A stretch of 11,438 bases of DNA from DASWRT01 sp036403035 (GTDB lineage Bacteria > Pseudomonadota > Alphaproteobacteria > ATCC43930 > CGMCC-115725): contig DASWRT010000359.1 of the NCBI GenBank assembly GCA_036403035.1, positions 1-11,438 of the forward strand, given 5' to 3'. Both the position numbers and the translations under genes were made by a program. The notes beneath the pieces were generated by a model that was given only the letters and a program-made list of their open reading frames with translations, did no database searches and had not been told where the DNA came from. Of the stretch, positions 1 to 6,240 are shown piece by piece. Position 1 is the stretch's first letter. Every line of letters starts with the position of its first letter.

Positions 1-17
1 TGGGCGGGGAATTCCTT

Positions 18-35
18 GGCGGACGCCGGTCCGCC
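18..35 (-). terminator. Hairpin just after the DUF5615 gene, possible weak terminator
   Basis: Two perfect 7-base arms (18-24 and 29-35) enclose a 4-base loop, starting five bases beyond the stop codon of the DUF5615 gene. The stem is almost pure GC. No T-run follows it on the minus strand, so it is not a textbook intrinsic terminator. It could protect the 3' end of the mRNA or help Rho-dependent ending. The call rests on position and pairing only. Confidence 0.3.
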
Positions 36-39
36 GACC

Positions 40-417
40 TCATCTGAGCGGGGGTAGCTCGACGATCTCGGCCGCGCCGTCCAGGCCAATCCGCAGCCAT
101 GCGTTGATGCTGCCGGCACCGTCCTGCGCGTCGAACGCCGCGATCGCTCGAACGATGAGCGCGAATTGCTCGTCCCGCGTCGTTCCGAACGGAAGCGTGA
201 CAAGCCCGCCGTGCAGTTCTTCGCGTCCGGCAAGCTTCACGAAGTCGCGTTCGTTTATCGTGACGAGGATGCGAGCCTCGTCGATCGCGGGGCGCCAGAC
301 AACGTGGTCCGGCGCCCCGCTCAGGCCGCGGTCGCGCACGTGCCAGACGTCGTGCCCGGCCTCGATGAGGCGCCGCACGATCGACGGCGACAGGTTTTCG
401 TCGAGCAGCAGCCTCAC
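40..417 (-). CDS. DUF5615 PIN-like protein, probable toxin of a toxin-antitoxin pair
   Basis: This 125-residue protein begins MRLLLDENLS, the hallmark N-terminus of the DUF5615 (Mut7-C-like, PIN-fold) family, with acidic D6 and E7. A second conserved block, ILVTINERDF at residues 50-59, supplies D58; the first acidic position of the common TxDxDF form is N55 here, a variant I believe is common. The length is typical of the family. The start codon is GTG, and its last three bases overlap the TGA of the upstream DUF433 gene in a 4-base overlap, so translation is probably coupled; no strong Shine-Dalgarno is visible. DUF5615 proteins are routinely paired with DUF433 proteins and are predicted to be ribonuclease toxins. 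Nuclease activity here is inferred from the family and the pairing; it is not proven by the sequence. Confidence 0.85.
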   Translation of the reverse strand: MRLLLDENLSPSIVRRLIEAGHDVWHVRDRGLSGAPDHVVWRPAIDEARILVTINERDFVKLAGREELHGGLVTLPFGTTRDEQFALIVRAIAAFDAQDGAGSINAWLRIGLDGAAEIVELPPLR

Positions 418-1124
418 TTCGGCGTTGTACCTGCCGCGGATCTCGGGCGGCCGACCGGCGGGTTCGCCGCCGCGAAGAGCGCGGCGAACTCCACGTCGTC
501 CGGCGTGAGATACGGATAGTCCTCGACGATGCGCGCGGCCGGCTCGCCCTTGAGGCGCATGCCGCCGACATGCCGCACGGCAAGGCGCGTGCCGGCGAAG
601 ACCGGCTCGCCGCCGAGCACGGCGTCATCGCGCTCGATGCGGCTTCGGCCGTTCCGGTAAAGGGCCATCCGAGGTGCGATATCGTCCATGATGCGCTTCC
701 AGTCCACGATCAGATACGGATTGACGGCGGTCGTCCAGGCACGTTCGATCGACCGCGCCCATTCGCGCTGCGCGTCGTTGCCCGGCAGCAATGGAGATCC
801 GCCGATGCTTTCGCGAAGGCCGATCGTTCCAGCGTCGTACGTGGCACTGCCGCCGGGCTGATACGGCGCGGAGTCGCAAAGGATGCGGTACACCGCCATC
901 CGCGCCGGCCGGGTAAGCTCGACCGTTTCGGACACGGCATTGATCAGCGCAAGATAGAGGATCTCCGGTTCGCGGAAGATCAGACGCCGCGCCGCGCCGG
1001 CGGGGACCGCCGGCGGCTCGATCACCTTGTGTTCGATCTCGCGGCGCACCTTGTCCTCGGCCAGCCCCGAGAGCACGGCGGCTTCCTTGAGCGAGAACGC
1101 ATCGCGGGAGGCATCGTGGAGCAT
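414..1124 (-). CDS. DUF433 protein with N-terminal helix-turn-helix, probable antitoxin
   Basis: This 236-residue protein has two recognisable parts. Residues about 9-55 (AFSLKEAAVLSGLAEDKVRR and on to the RRLIFREPEILYL stretch) resemble a MerR-like winged helix-turn-helix. Residues about 160-223 are a DUF433 domain with the signature GGEPVFAGTR (171-180) and the following YPYLTPDDV (203-211). Many DUF433 proteins consist of only the ~75-residue domain, so this is the longer, DNA-binding architecture; the middle part (about 60-155) is not recognised. The ATG is preceded by AGAGGA at seven bases' spacing. The gene lies 91 bases after pheT and overlaps the DUF5615 gene by four bases. Its likely role is to neutralise the PIN-like partner and repress its own operon through the palindrome at 1123-1155. 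That role is inferred from family and layout. Confidence 0.82.
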   Translation of the reverse strand: MLHDASRDAFSLKEAAVLSGLAEDKVRREIEHKVIEPPAVPAGAARRLIFREPEILYLALINAVSETVELTRPARMAVYRILCDSAPYQPGGSATYDAGTIGLRESIGGSPLLPGNDAQREWARSIERAWTTAVNPYLIVDWKRIMDDIAPRMALYRNGRSRIERDDAVLGGEPVFAGTRLAVRHVGGMRLKGEPAARIVEDYPYLTPDDVEFAALFAAANPPVGRPRSAAGTTPK

Positions 1125-1155
1125 AAATTATTCCTCTCGATGAGGAACAATTTAT
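1123..1155. promoter_or_regulatory. AT-rich palindrome, candidate operator of the toxin-antitoxin operon
   Basis: Two 14-base arms (1123-1136 and 1142-1155) are inverted copies with one mismatch, separated by five bases. The left arm runs into the start codon of the DUF433 gene and carries most of its Shine-Dalgarno (1132-1137). The right arm carries a candidate -10 box. The block is strikingly AT-rich beside GC-rich neighbours. A dimeric helix-turn-helix antitoxin binding here would block RNA polymerase. An RNA hairpin covering the ribosome site is an alternative, but it would need a transcription start upstream of the right arm. Confidence 0.6.
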
Positions 1156-1177
1156 ATCCTTCCGCCGGCGGCGGCAA
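1149..1177 (-). promoter_or_regulatory. Candidate sigma70-like promoter of the DUF433-DUF5615 operon
   Basis: On the minus strand TTGCCG (1172-1177) is followed after 17 bases by TAAATT (1149-1154). Transcription would start near 1142, giving a leader of about 18 bases before the ATG at 1124. An alternative -10, TATAAA at 1151-1156, would leave a 15-base spacer. The -10 lies inside the operator palindrome, which fits repression. Readthrough from pheT is also possible. Confidence 0.4.
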
Positions 1178-1215
1178 GCGTCATTTCCCGAACCCGTCGC
1201 CCAGCGGAGCCGCCG

Positions 1216-3627
1216 CTACCGTCTCAGCTCGCCGCCCGTCGCCTTCTGCACGGCAGCGATCAGCTTCTGCGAGAAATTTTCGATCTGCTCGTCGGTCAGC
1301 GTCGCTTCCTGTGGCTGCAGCGTGACGGTGATGGCAAGCGACTTCTTGCCGTCGGGCAGGCCGGTACCCTCGTAGACATCGAACAGGCGCACGCCCGTCA
1401 CCAGCTTGCGATCGACGCCGCGAGCGGCGCGCAGCAGCGTCTCGGCCGGCAGGTCGCGGTCGACGACGAAGGCGTAGTCGCGCTCGACCGGCTGGAACGG
1501 AGACAGCTTCAGCAGCGGCCGGGTGCGACCGCCGGCCGTCTTCGCCCGCGGCATCGGCACGAGGTCGGGGAAGACCTCGAACGCGACCACCGGCCCGCGC
1601 AGGTCGAACGCGCGCAGCACCGCCGGATGCACCTCGCCGAAATGGCCCAGCGCGACGGCGCCCAGGCGGATCGTCCCCGCACGGCCGGGGTGATACCAGC
1701 CCGGCGGATCGGCGGTGACCTGGAGGTTGTCCATCGGCGCGCCGGCCGCGGCGAGCGCCGCGAGCGCATCCGCTTTGGCCGTGAACGCATCGACCGGTGT
1801 CCCCGGATCGGCCCAGTGCTTCGGTCCGGTGCGGCCGACGCGCACGCCGGCCGCGACCGTCGCCTGTCCCTCCGGCGTGTCGTCGCGGTATTGCGGCCCG
1901 ACCTCGAACAGCGCGGCGTCGGCGATGCCGCGATCGGCGTTGCGCCGCGCCGCATCGAGCAGGTTCGGCAACACGGACGGCCGCATCACGTCGAGATCGG
2001 CGCTGATCGGGTTGACGAGGTGCAGCTCCGGCGGCGCGCCGCCGAACAGCTCGGCCTGTCCTTTCGGCATGAAGGAGAAGGTCACCGCCTCGACGAGGCC
2101 GCGCGTCGCGAGCGCGCGGCGGAGATGGACGATGCGGCGCTGCCCCGGCGTCAGCGACGGGCGCGGCAGCGGCGTCTCGCGCTCCAGCGGCACCACCGGG
2201 ATCTCGTCGTAGCCGCGGACCCGCAGCACCTCCTCGACGAGGTCCGCCTCGCCTTCGATGTCGCCGCGCCAGGATGGCGGCGTTACCGCCAGCGACCCCG
2301 CATCGCCGGATTCGCCGACGCCGCAGCCGAGGGCGGTCAGGATGCACCGGCTCTCCGCCGCCGGAACGTCGACGCCCCCGAGGGTGCGGACGCGGTCCGG
2401 GCGGAAGGCGAGCGTCCGCCGCCAGTTCGGCTCGGCACCGGCGACGGTGATCTCGCTCGGCTCGCCGCCGCAGAGATCGAGGATCAGCCGGGTCGCGATC
2501 TCCATCCCGTCGAACACGAAGGCGGGATCGAGGCCGCGCTCGAAGCGATAGCGCGCGTCGCTCTGCAAATTGAGCTTGCGGCCCGTCGCGGCGGTCCGCA
2601 CCGGGTCGAACAGCGCCGCCTCGACGAACACCGTCGTCGTCGACTCGGTGCAGCCCGTCGCCTCGCCGCCGATCACGCCGCCCAGGCTCTCGACGCCATC
2701 GGCATCCGCGATCACCGTCATTTCCGGATCGAGAGCGTACTCGCGGCCGTTGAGCGCGAGCAGCGTCTCGCCGGGCCGCGCGTTGCGCACGACGAGATCG
2801 CCGTCGACCTTTCCGGCGTCGAAGACGTGGAGCGGCCGGTCGAGGTCGAAGGTCAGGAAATTGGTGATGTCGACGAGCGCCGAGATCGGCCGCAGCCCGA
2901 TCGCGAGCAGCCGGTCCTGCAGCCATTTCGGGCTCGGTCCGTTCCGCAGGTTGCGGATCGTGCGGCCGACGAAGAGCGGACAGGCGGCCTCGTCGAGCGT
3001 CGCGATATGGACGTGCGTGGGGCTGGGGAACCGTCCCGGAATCTTCTCCGCCGCAAGCGGCTTCAGCGTGCCGAGCCCCGCGGCGGCAAGGTCGCGCGCG
3101 ATGCCGCGCACGCCGAGGCAGTCGGCCCGGTTCGGCGTCACCTTGACGTCGATCACCGGGTCGTCCAGGCCGGCCACCGCCGCGAAGGGGGCGCCGACCG
3201 GCGCGTCTTCCGGCAGCTCGATGATGCCCTCGTGGTCCTCCGAAATTCCCATCTCATAGGCCGAGCAGAGCATGCCGTTCGAGGCGACGCCGCGGATCGT
3301 GCTCTGCTTCAGCACGAGGCCGGTGCGCGGGATCGTCGAGCCGACGGGCGCGAAAACGCCCTTCATCCCGGTGTGCGCGTTCGGCGCGCCGCAGACGACC
3401 TGGAGCGTGCCGGCATCCGCCGTCTCGACGGTGCAGACGCGGAGCTTGTCGGCGTTCGGGTGCGGCTCGGCGGAGCGGACGTAGGCGACCTTGAACGGCG
3501 CCAGATCCTTCGCCCGGTCGGCGATGTGCTCGACCTCGATGCCGAGCATCACCAGCTTGGCGGCGATCTCGTCGAGCCCGGCGTCGGTGTCGAGATGGTC
3601 CCTCAGCCAGCTCAGGGTGAACTTCAT
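1216..3627 (-). CDS. pheT: Phenylalanyl-tRNA synthetase beta subunit
   Basis: This is the beta subunit of the cytoplasmic alpha2-beta2 enzyme that charges tRNA-Phe. At 803 residues it matches the usual length of about 790-810. Domains in order: an OB-fold tRNA-binding domain at about 39-150, the B3/B4 editing region at about 215-385, a B5 domain at about 403-470 with the conserved block SWRGDIEGEADLVEEVLRV (452-470), a catalytic-like core, and a C-terminal anticodon-binding FDX-ACB domain at about 709-802 (FQPVERDYAFVVD at 711-723). The ATG overlaps the pheS stop by four bases (ATGA) and is preceded by GGAGGG eight bases away, which fixes the start. It ends in TAG with no convincing terminator before the toxin-antitoxin operon. 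No key residue appears to be missing. Confidence 0.98.
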   Translation of the reverse strand: MKFTLSWLRDHLDTDAGLDEIAAKLVMLGIEVEHIADRAKDLAPFKVAYVRSAEPHPNADKLRVCTVETADAGTLQVVCGAPNAHTGMKGVFAPVGSTIPRTGLVLKQSTIRGVASNGMLCSAYEMGISEDHEGIIELPEDAPVGAPFAAVAGLDDPVIDVKVTPNRADCLGVRGIARDLAAAGLGTLKPLAAEKIPGRFPSPTHVHIATLDEAACPLFVGRTIRNLRNGPSPKWLQDRLLAIGLRPISALVDITNFLTFDLDRPLHVFDAGKVDGDLVVRNARPGETLLALNGREYALDPEMTVIADADGVESLGGVIGGEATGCTESTTTVFVEAALFDPVRTAATGRKLNLQSDARYRFERGLDPAFVFDGMEIATRLILDLCGGEPSEITVAGAEPNWRRTLAFRPDRVRTLGGVDVPAAESRCILTALGCGVGESGDAGSLAVTPPSWRGDIEGEADLVEEVLRVRGYDEIPVVPLERETPLPRPSLTPGQRRIVHLRRALATRGLVEAVTFSFMPKGQAELFGGAPPELHLVNPISADLDVMRPSVLPNLLDAARRNADRGIADAALFEVGPQYRDDTPEGQATVAAGVRVGRTGPKHWADPGTPVDAFTAKADALAALAAAGAPMDNLQVTADPPGWYHPGRAGTIRLGAVALGHFGEVHPAVLRAFDLRGPVVAFEVFPDLVPMPRAKTAGGRTRPLLKLSPFQPVERDYAFVVDRDLPAETLLRAARGVDRKLVTGVRLFDVYEGTGLPDGKKSLAITVTLQPQEATLTDEQIENFSQKLIAAVQKATGGELRR

Positions 3628-4700
3628 CGCGAAAGCCCTCCGACCATCGACGGCACGTCGAGCGCGGCGAACCCGTAATGCCGCAGCCAGCGCAGGTCGC
3701 TCTCGTAGAAGGTACGGAGATCGGGGATGCCGTATTTCAGCATCGCGATCCGCTCGATGCCCATGCCGAAGGCGAAGCCCTGATACTCGGCCGGGTCGAT
3801 GCCGCTCATCGCCAGCACCTTCGGGTGGACCATGCCGGAGCCCAGGATCTCCAGCCAGTCGCCGCCGCGGCCGATCTTCAGCTCGCCGCCCTCGCGCGAG
3901 CAGCCGATATCGACCTCAGCCGACGGCTCGGTGAAGGGGAAGTAGCTCGGCCGGAAGCGTACCGGCAGGTCGTCGATGTCGAAGAAGGCGCGGCAGAACT
4001 CGATGAGGCAGCCTTTGAGGTGCCCCATATGCGTCTTCCGGTCGATCACCAGCCCCTCGACTTGATGGAACATCGGCGAGTGCGTCGCGTCATGGTCGCA
4101 GCGGAAGGTGCGGCCGGGCACGATGATCCGGATCGGCGGCTTCTGCGCCAGCATCGTGCGGACCTGCACCGGCGAGGTATGCGTGCGCAGCACGCGGCGC
4201 GAGCCGTCCGGCTTCTCCGGCAGATAGAACGTGTCGTGCTCCTGCCGCGCCGGATGCTCCGGCGGGATGTTGAGCGCGGTGAAGTTGTAAAAATCCTCCT
4301 CGACGTGCGGTCCCTCGGCGACGCCGAACCCCATCTCGCCGAAGATCGCGACCAGCTCGTCGATGGTCTGGCTGATCGGGTGGATGCGGCCCTCGCGCTC
4401 GGGCTTCGCCGGGAGCGTCACGTCGATCCGTTCGTTCGCGAGACGGCGCGCCAGCTCCTCCTGCTCCAGATCGACCGAGCGCGTCTCGATCGCGGCGGCG
4501 ACCTCGTCCTTGAGACGGTTGAGCGCGGCGCCGGCGATGCGGCGCGCCTCCGCGTCGAGCCGCCCCAGCTCCTTCATCAGCGCGGTGACGCGGCCCTTCT
4601 TGCCGAGCGCGCCGACGCGGATCTGGTCGAGCGCCAGAAGATCCTTGGCACTCTGAACGAGGTGCAGGATCTCGTCGCGCAGCCGATCGAGGTTTTCCAT
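3624..4700 (-). CDS. pheS: Phenylalanyl-tRNA synthetase alpha subunit
   Basis: This is the catalytic alpha subunit, a class II synthetase of 358 residues, typical of alphaproteobacteria. Residues 1-90 form the N-terminal coiled-coil arm that contacts tRNA. The catalytic core shows HTSPVQVRTM (174-183), motif 2 around PGRTFRCDHDATHSPMFHQ (195-213) with R200, and motif 3 around AFGMGIERIAML (310-321) with R317. The start chosen is the ATG at 4700, giving MENLDRL, with AGGTG at 4709-4713 eight bases upstream. An in-frame ATG at 4766 would add 22 residues, but that stretch reads straight through the terminator hairpin and is unlike the family. The gene overlaps pheT by four bases. Its expression probably depends on readthrough of the terminator at 4727-4758. 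Confidence 0.97.
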   Translation of the reverse strand: MENLDRLRDEILHLVQSAKDLLALDQIRVGALGKKGRVTALMKELGRLDAEARRIAGAALNRLKDEVAAAIETRSVDLEQEELARRLANERIDVTLPAKPEREGRIHPISQTIDELVAIFGEMGFGVAEGPHVEEDFYNFTALNIPPEHPARQEHDTFYLPEKPDGSRRVLRTHTSPVQVRTMLAQKPPIRIIVPGRTFRCDHDATHSPMFHQVEGLVIDRKTHMGHLKGCLIEFCRAFFDIDDLPVRFRPSYFPFTEPSAEVDIGCSREGGELKIGRGGDWLEILGSGMVHPKVLAMSGIDPAEYQGFAFGMGIERIAMLKYGIPDLRTFYESDLRWLRHYGFAALDVPSMVGGLSR

Positions 4701-4726
4701 CCCTTCTTCACCTGACGAAACGGGAC

Positions 4727-4758
4727 AAAAGAAAAGGGGCCGAACGAGGTCGGCCCCT
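4727..4758 (-). terminator. Rho-independent terminator or attenuator in the rplT-pheS gap
   Basis: Perfect 9-base arms (4735-4743 and 4750-4758) enclose a 6-base loop. On the minus strand the stem is followed by TTTTCTTTTG, a classic U-tract. It lies 26 bases upstream of the pheS start, so it must end part of the transcription coming from rpmI-rplT. In Escherichia coli the equivalent gap holds the pheM leader peptide and the pheST attenuator. No Phe-rich leader peptide is seen here, so regulated attenuation is only a possibility. Confidence 0.8.
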
Positions 4759-4768
4759 GGATTCATGC

Positions 4769-4819
4769 GGCGGGACTGCTCGCGCGTGCTGCATCCCGCC
4801 CGCGCCTTTCCGGCCGGGC
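4769..4819 (-). promoter_or_regulatory. Two overlapping stems in the pheS leader
   Basis: Upstream of the terminator are two possible hairpins that share three bases and so compete. The first to be transcribed spans 4798-4819 (GCCCG and GCC arms, 5-base loop, one bulged base). The second pairs 4794-4800 with 4769-4775 (seven perfect bases, 18-base loop). This could be an attenuation leader, but no stem that excludes the terminator itself was found. Confidence 0.3.
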
Positions 4820-4883
4820 TAACGACAGTTCCCGATGCTAAATCGGCTGGCGGGGCGGGGCGGCTGCATGGCGTCGGCTCCGC

Positions 4884-5249
4884 TCAGGCCGCCTGCGAGA
4901 GCGCGGCCCGCGCGCTCTCGACGATCGCCTTGAACGACTCCGGCTCGCGCGCGGCGATGTCGGCCAGCACCTTGCGGTCGAGCTCGATCCCGGCCTGCTT
5001 CAGACCATGGATGAACTGCGAGTAGGTCAGGCCGTGCTCGCGCACGCCGGCATTGATCCGCTGGATCCAGAGCCCGCGGAAATCGCGCTTCTTGTTGCGG
5101 CGGTCGCGATAGGCGTATTGCAGCCCCTTCTCGACCCGCTCGATCGCGATGCGGAAGCTCTTGCTGGCCCGGCCGCGATAACCCTTCGCCTGCTCCAGCA
5201 CCTTCTTGTGACGGGCGTGAGTCGTGACGCCCCGCTTGACGCGCGCCAT
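4884..5249 (-). CDS. rplT: 50S ribosomal protein L20
   Basis: L20 is a 23S rRNA-binding protein needed early in assembly of the large subunit. The 121-residue sequence is unmistakable: MARVKRGVTTHARHKKVL at the start, a long basic N-terminal extension to about residue 60, then WIQRINAGVREHGLTYSQFI (61-80) and a globular C-terminal domain that ends in a short alanine-rich tail. The ATG lies four bases after the rpmI stop, and GAGGAG eight bases upstream overlaps the end of rpmI, so the two genes are translationally linked. In several bacteria L20 represses its own operon by binding the leader mRNA; the folded leader before rpmI makes this plausible here but does not show it. Confidence 0.98.
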   Translation of the reverse strand: MARVKRGVTTHARHKKVLEQAKGYRGRASKSFRIAIERVEKGLQYAYRDRRNKKRDFRGLWIQRINAGVREHGLTYSQFIHGLKQAGIELDRKVLADIAAREPESFKAIVESARAALSQAA

Positions 5250-5253
5250 CCGC

Positions 5254-5457
5254 TCAGCTCCTCAGGTAAGGCATGTAGGTCAACACGAGATCCGTGTCGC
5301 CCTTCTCCAGCAAGAAGGTGCCGCGGGCTTTGCGCTTCATCTGCTTCGGCTTGCTGATCAGGCGGTGCCGCTTGTGCGCGACGTTCGCCTTGATCTTGCC
5401 GGTGCCAGTGCGGCCGAAGCGCTTCTTCGCGCCGCTCTTGGTCTTCAGCTTGGGCAT
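5254..5457 (-). CDS. rpmI: 50S ribosomal protein L35
   Basis: L35 is a small basic protein of the large subunit. The 67-residue product begins MPKLKTKSGAKKRFGRTGTG and contains the expected KRHRLISKPKQMKRKAR stretch at about 29-45. Its length is normal. The start at 5457 is set by family similarity and by AAGGA seven bases upstream; the open frame continues further upstream, but that part is not L35-like. It is the first gene after the promoter at 5539-5567 and is followed four bases later by rplT. Confidence 0.98.
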   Translation of the reverse strand: MPKLKTKSGAKKRFGRTGTGKIKANVAHKRHRLISKPKQMKRKARGTFLLEKGDTDLVLTYMPYLRS

Positions 5458-5493
5458 TTCATCGTCCTTGGTTCGAGATCGATCGTTCGTCGG

Positions 5494-5525
5494 CGGCGAG
5501 GCATGCCCTTCAAGCCATGCCGCCG
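5494..5525 (-). promoter_or_regulatory. Hairpin in the rpmI 5' leader, possible L20 control site
   Basis: Arms 5516-5525 and 5494-5505 pair as a 6-base stem and a 4-base stem separated by a 2-base bulge, with a 10-base loop. The hairpin lies in the ~75-base leader between the candidate promoter and the rpmI Shine-Dalgarno. In other bacteria L20 binds folded leaders of this operon. I did not recognise the known L20 leader motifs, so the role is a guess from position. Confidence 0.3.
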
Positions 5526-5538
5526 GGTTGAGCGGCGG

Positions 5539-5567
5539 GTTATAGTGATCGGACCGCCCGAACGCAA
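5539..5567 (-). promoter_or_regulatory. Candidate sigma70-like promoter for rpmI-rplT
   Basis: On the minus strand TTGCGT (5562-5567) is followed after exactly 17 bases by TATAAC (5539-5544). The start would fall near 5532, about 75 bases before the rpmI ATG. The -35 box abuts the strong hairpin at 5568-5598, so rpmI-rplT would be driven independently of infC. Confidence 0.55.
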
Positions 5568-5598
5568 GGCGGCTGCGCACCGGCAATGCGCAGCCGCC
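5568..5598 (-). terminator. Strong 12-bp hairpin after infC, likely terminator or insulator
   Basis: Two perfect 12-base arms (5568-5579 and 5587-5598) enclose a 7-base loop, 56 bases past the infC stop. On the minus strand the stem is followed by TTGCGTT, a poor U-tract, so termination may be partial. The same TTGCGT appears to serve as the -35 box of the next promoter. The arrangement would separate the infC transcript from rpmI-rplT. Confidence 0.5.
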
Positions 5599-5654
5599 GA
5601 ACCGTTCCGGACCGGAGCTGCGCGCCCGTCCCACCGGGCGCGGCAGCCTTTCGA

Positions 5655-6191
5655 CTATCTGGGCGACATCACCATCGTCATCTGCCTTCCCTCCATTCTC
5701 GGGAAGGCTTCGACCTTGGCGATCGCGTCGAGGTCGTCCCTGACCCGCATCAGCACGTTCATCCCGAGATCCTGGTGGGCCAGCTCGCGCCCGCGGAAGC
5801 GCATGGTGACCTTCACCTTGTCGCCTTCCTCGATGAACTTGATCATGCTGCGCATCTTGACGTCGTAATCGTGGTCGTCGATACCAGGCCGAAGCTTGAT
5901 TTCCTTGACCTCGATGACCTTTTGCTTCTTGCGAGCCTCGTTCTTCTTCTTCTGCTCCTCGTACTTGAACTTGCCGAAGTCGAGGATCTTGCAGACCGGA
6001 GGGTCGGCGTTCGGCGACACCTCCACGAGGTCGAGCCCGGAGTCGACCGCCATCGTCAGCGCTTCGTTGCGGGTGACGACACCGACCATCTCCCCGCGTG
6101 CATCTACGAGCCGGACGCGCGGAACGTTGATCTCCTCGTTGACGCGCGGCCCATCGCGGGTCGGCGTCATGTTGAACGGTGGCCTAGCTAT
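5655..6191 (-). CDS. infC: Translation initiation factor IF-3, probable AUA start
   Basis: IF-3 binds the 30S subunit, keeps it free of 50S and rejects wrong start codons. The N-domain spans about 16-85, with DGPRVNEEI (13-21) and the IF3 signature DFGKFKYEEQKK (71-82). The C-domain spans about 90-175, with RFRGRELAHQDLG (131-143). The only ATG near the N-terminus, at 6170, has no good Shine-Dalgarno. In the same frame 21 bases upstream is an ATA codon (6189-6191) with AGGAGA seven bases before it; the upstream stop at 6219-6221 leaves little other choice. This gives 178 residues starting (M)ARPPFNMTPTR, close to the 180 of E. coli IF-3. infC is known for AUU-type starts that IF-3 itself discriminates against, giving autoregulation. 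The gene is certain; the AUA start is strongly suggested. Confidence 0.95.
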   Translation of the reverse strand: MARPPFNMTPTRDGPRVNEEINVPRVRLVDARGEMVGVVTRNEALTMAVDSGLDLVEVSPNADPPVCKILDFGKFKYEEQKKKNEARKKQKVIEVKEIKLRPGIDDHDYDVKMRSMIKFIEEGDKVKVTMRFRGRELAHQDLGMNVLMRVRDDLDAIAKVEAFPRMEGRQMTMVMSPR

Positions 6192-6226
6192 GAAGCAGTC
6201 TCCTGTCTTTGGTTCATTTTACGCAT
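6188..6226 (-). other. Upstream micro-ORF overlapping the infC start
   Basis: A 12-codon frame, MRKMNQRQETAS, runs from ATG at 6226 to TAG at 6188-6190. The stop overlaps the proposed infC AUA codon by two bases (ATAG), and the infC Shine-Dalgarno lies within it. No Shine-Dalgarno is seen before its own ATG, so it may simply be chance. If translated, it could couple ribosomes into infC. Confidence 0.25.
6199..6204 (-). promoter_or_regulatory. infC: Shine-Dalgarno that selects the infC AUA start
   Basis: The minus strand reads AGGAGA here, seven bases before the ATA at 6191. It is the only strong ribosome site between the thrS stop and the body of infC, and it lies 28 bases from the ATG at 6170, too far to serve that codon. 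Confidence 0.7.
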
Positions 6227-6240
6227 AAGCGAACGGCCCG

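Noticed and set aside
1627..3678. A 683-codon open frame on the plus strand opposite pheT
   Set aside because: It is an antisense shadow of a certain pheT gene in GC-rich DNA; its protein is Arg/Ala-rich and shows no family motif.
4701..4766. An N-terminal extension of pheS starting at the ATG at 4766
   Set aside because: It would translate through the terminator hairpin, is not PheS-like, and the inner ATG at 4700 has a good Shine-Dalgarno. The FF pair in it simply comes from the T-rich tract.
4819..4869. A 16-codon leader frame before pheS as a pheM-like attenuator peptide
   Set aside because: It contains one Phe only and has no convincing ribosome site, so it cannot sense Phe-tRNA in the classic way.
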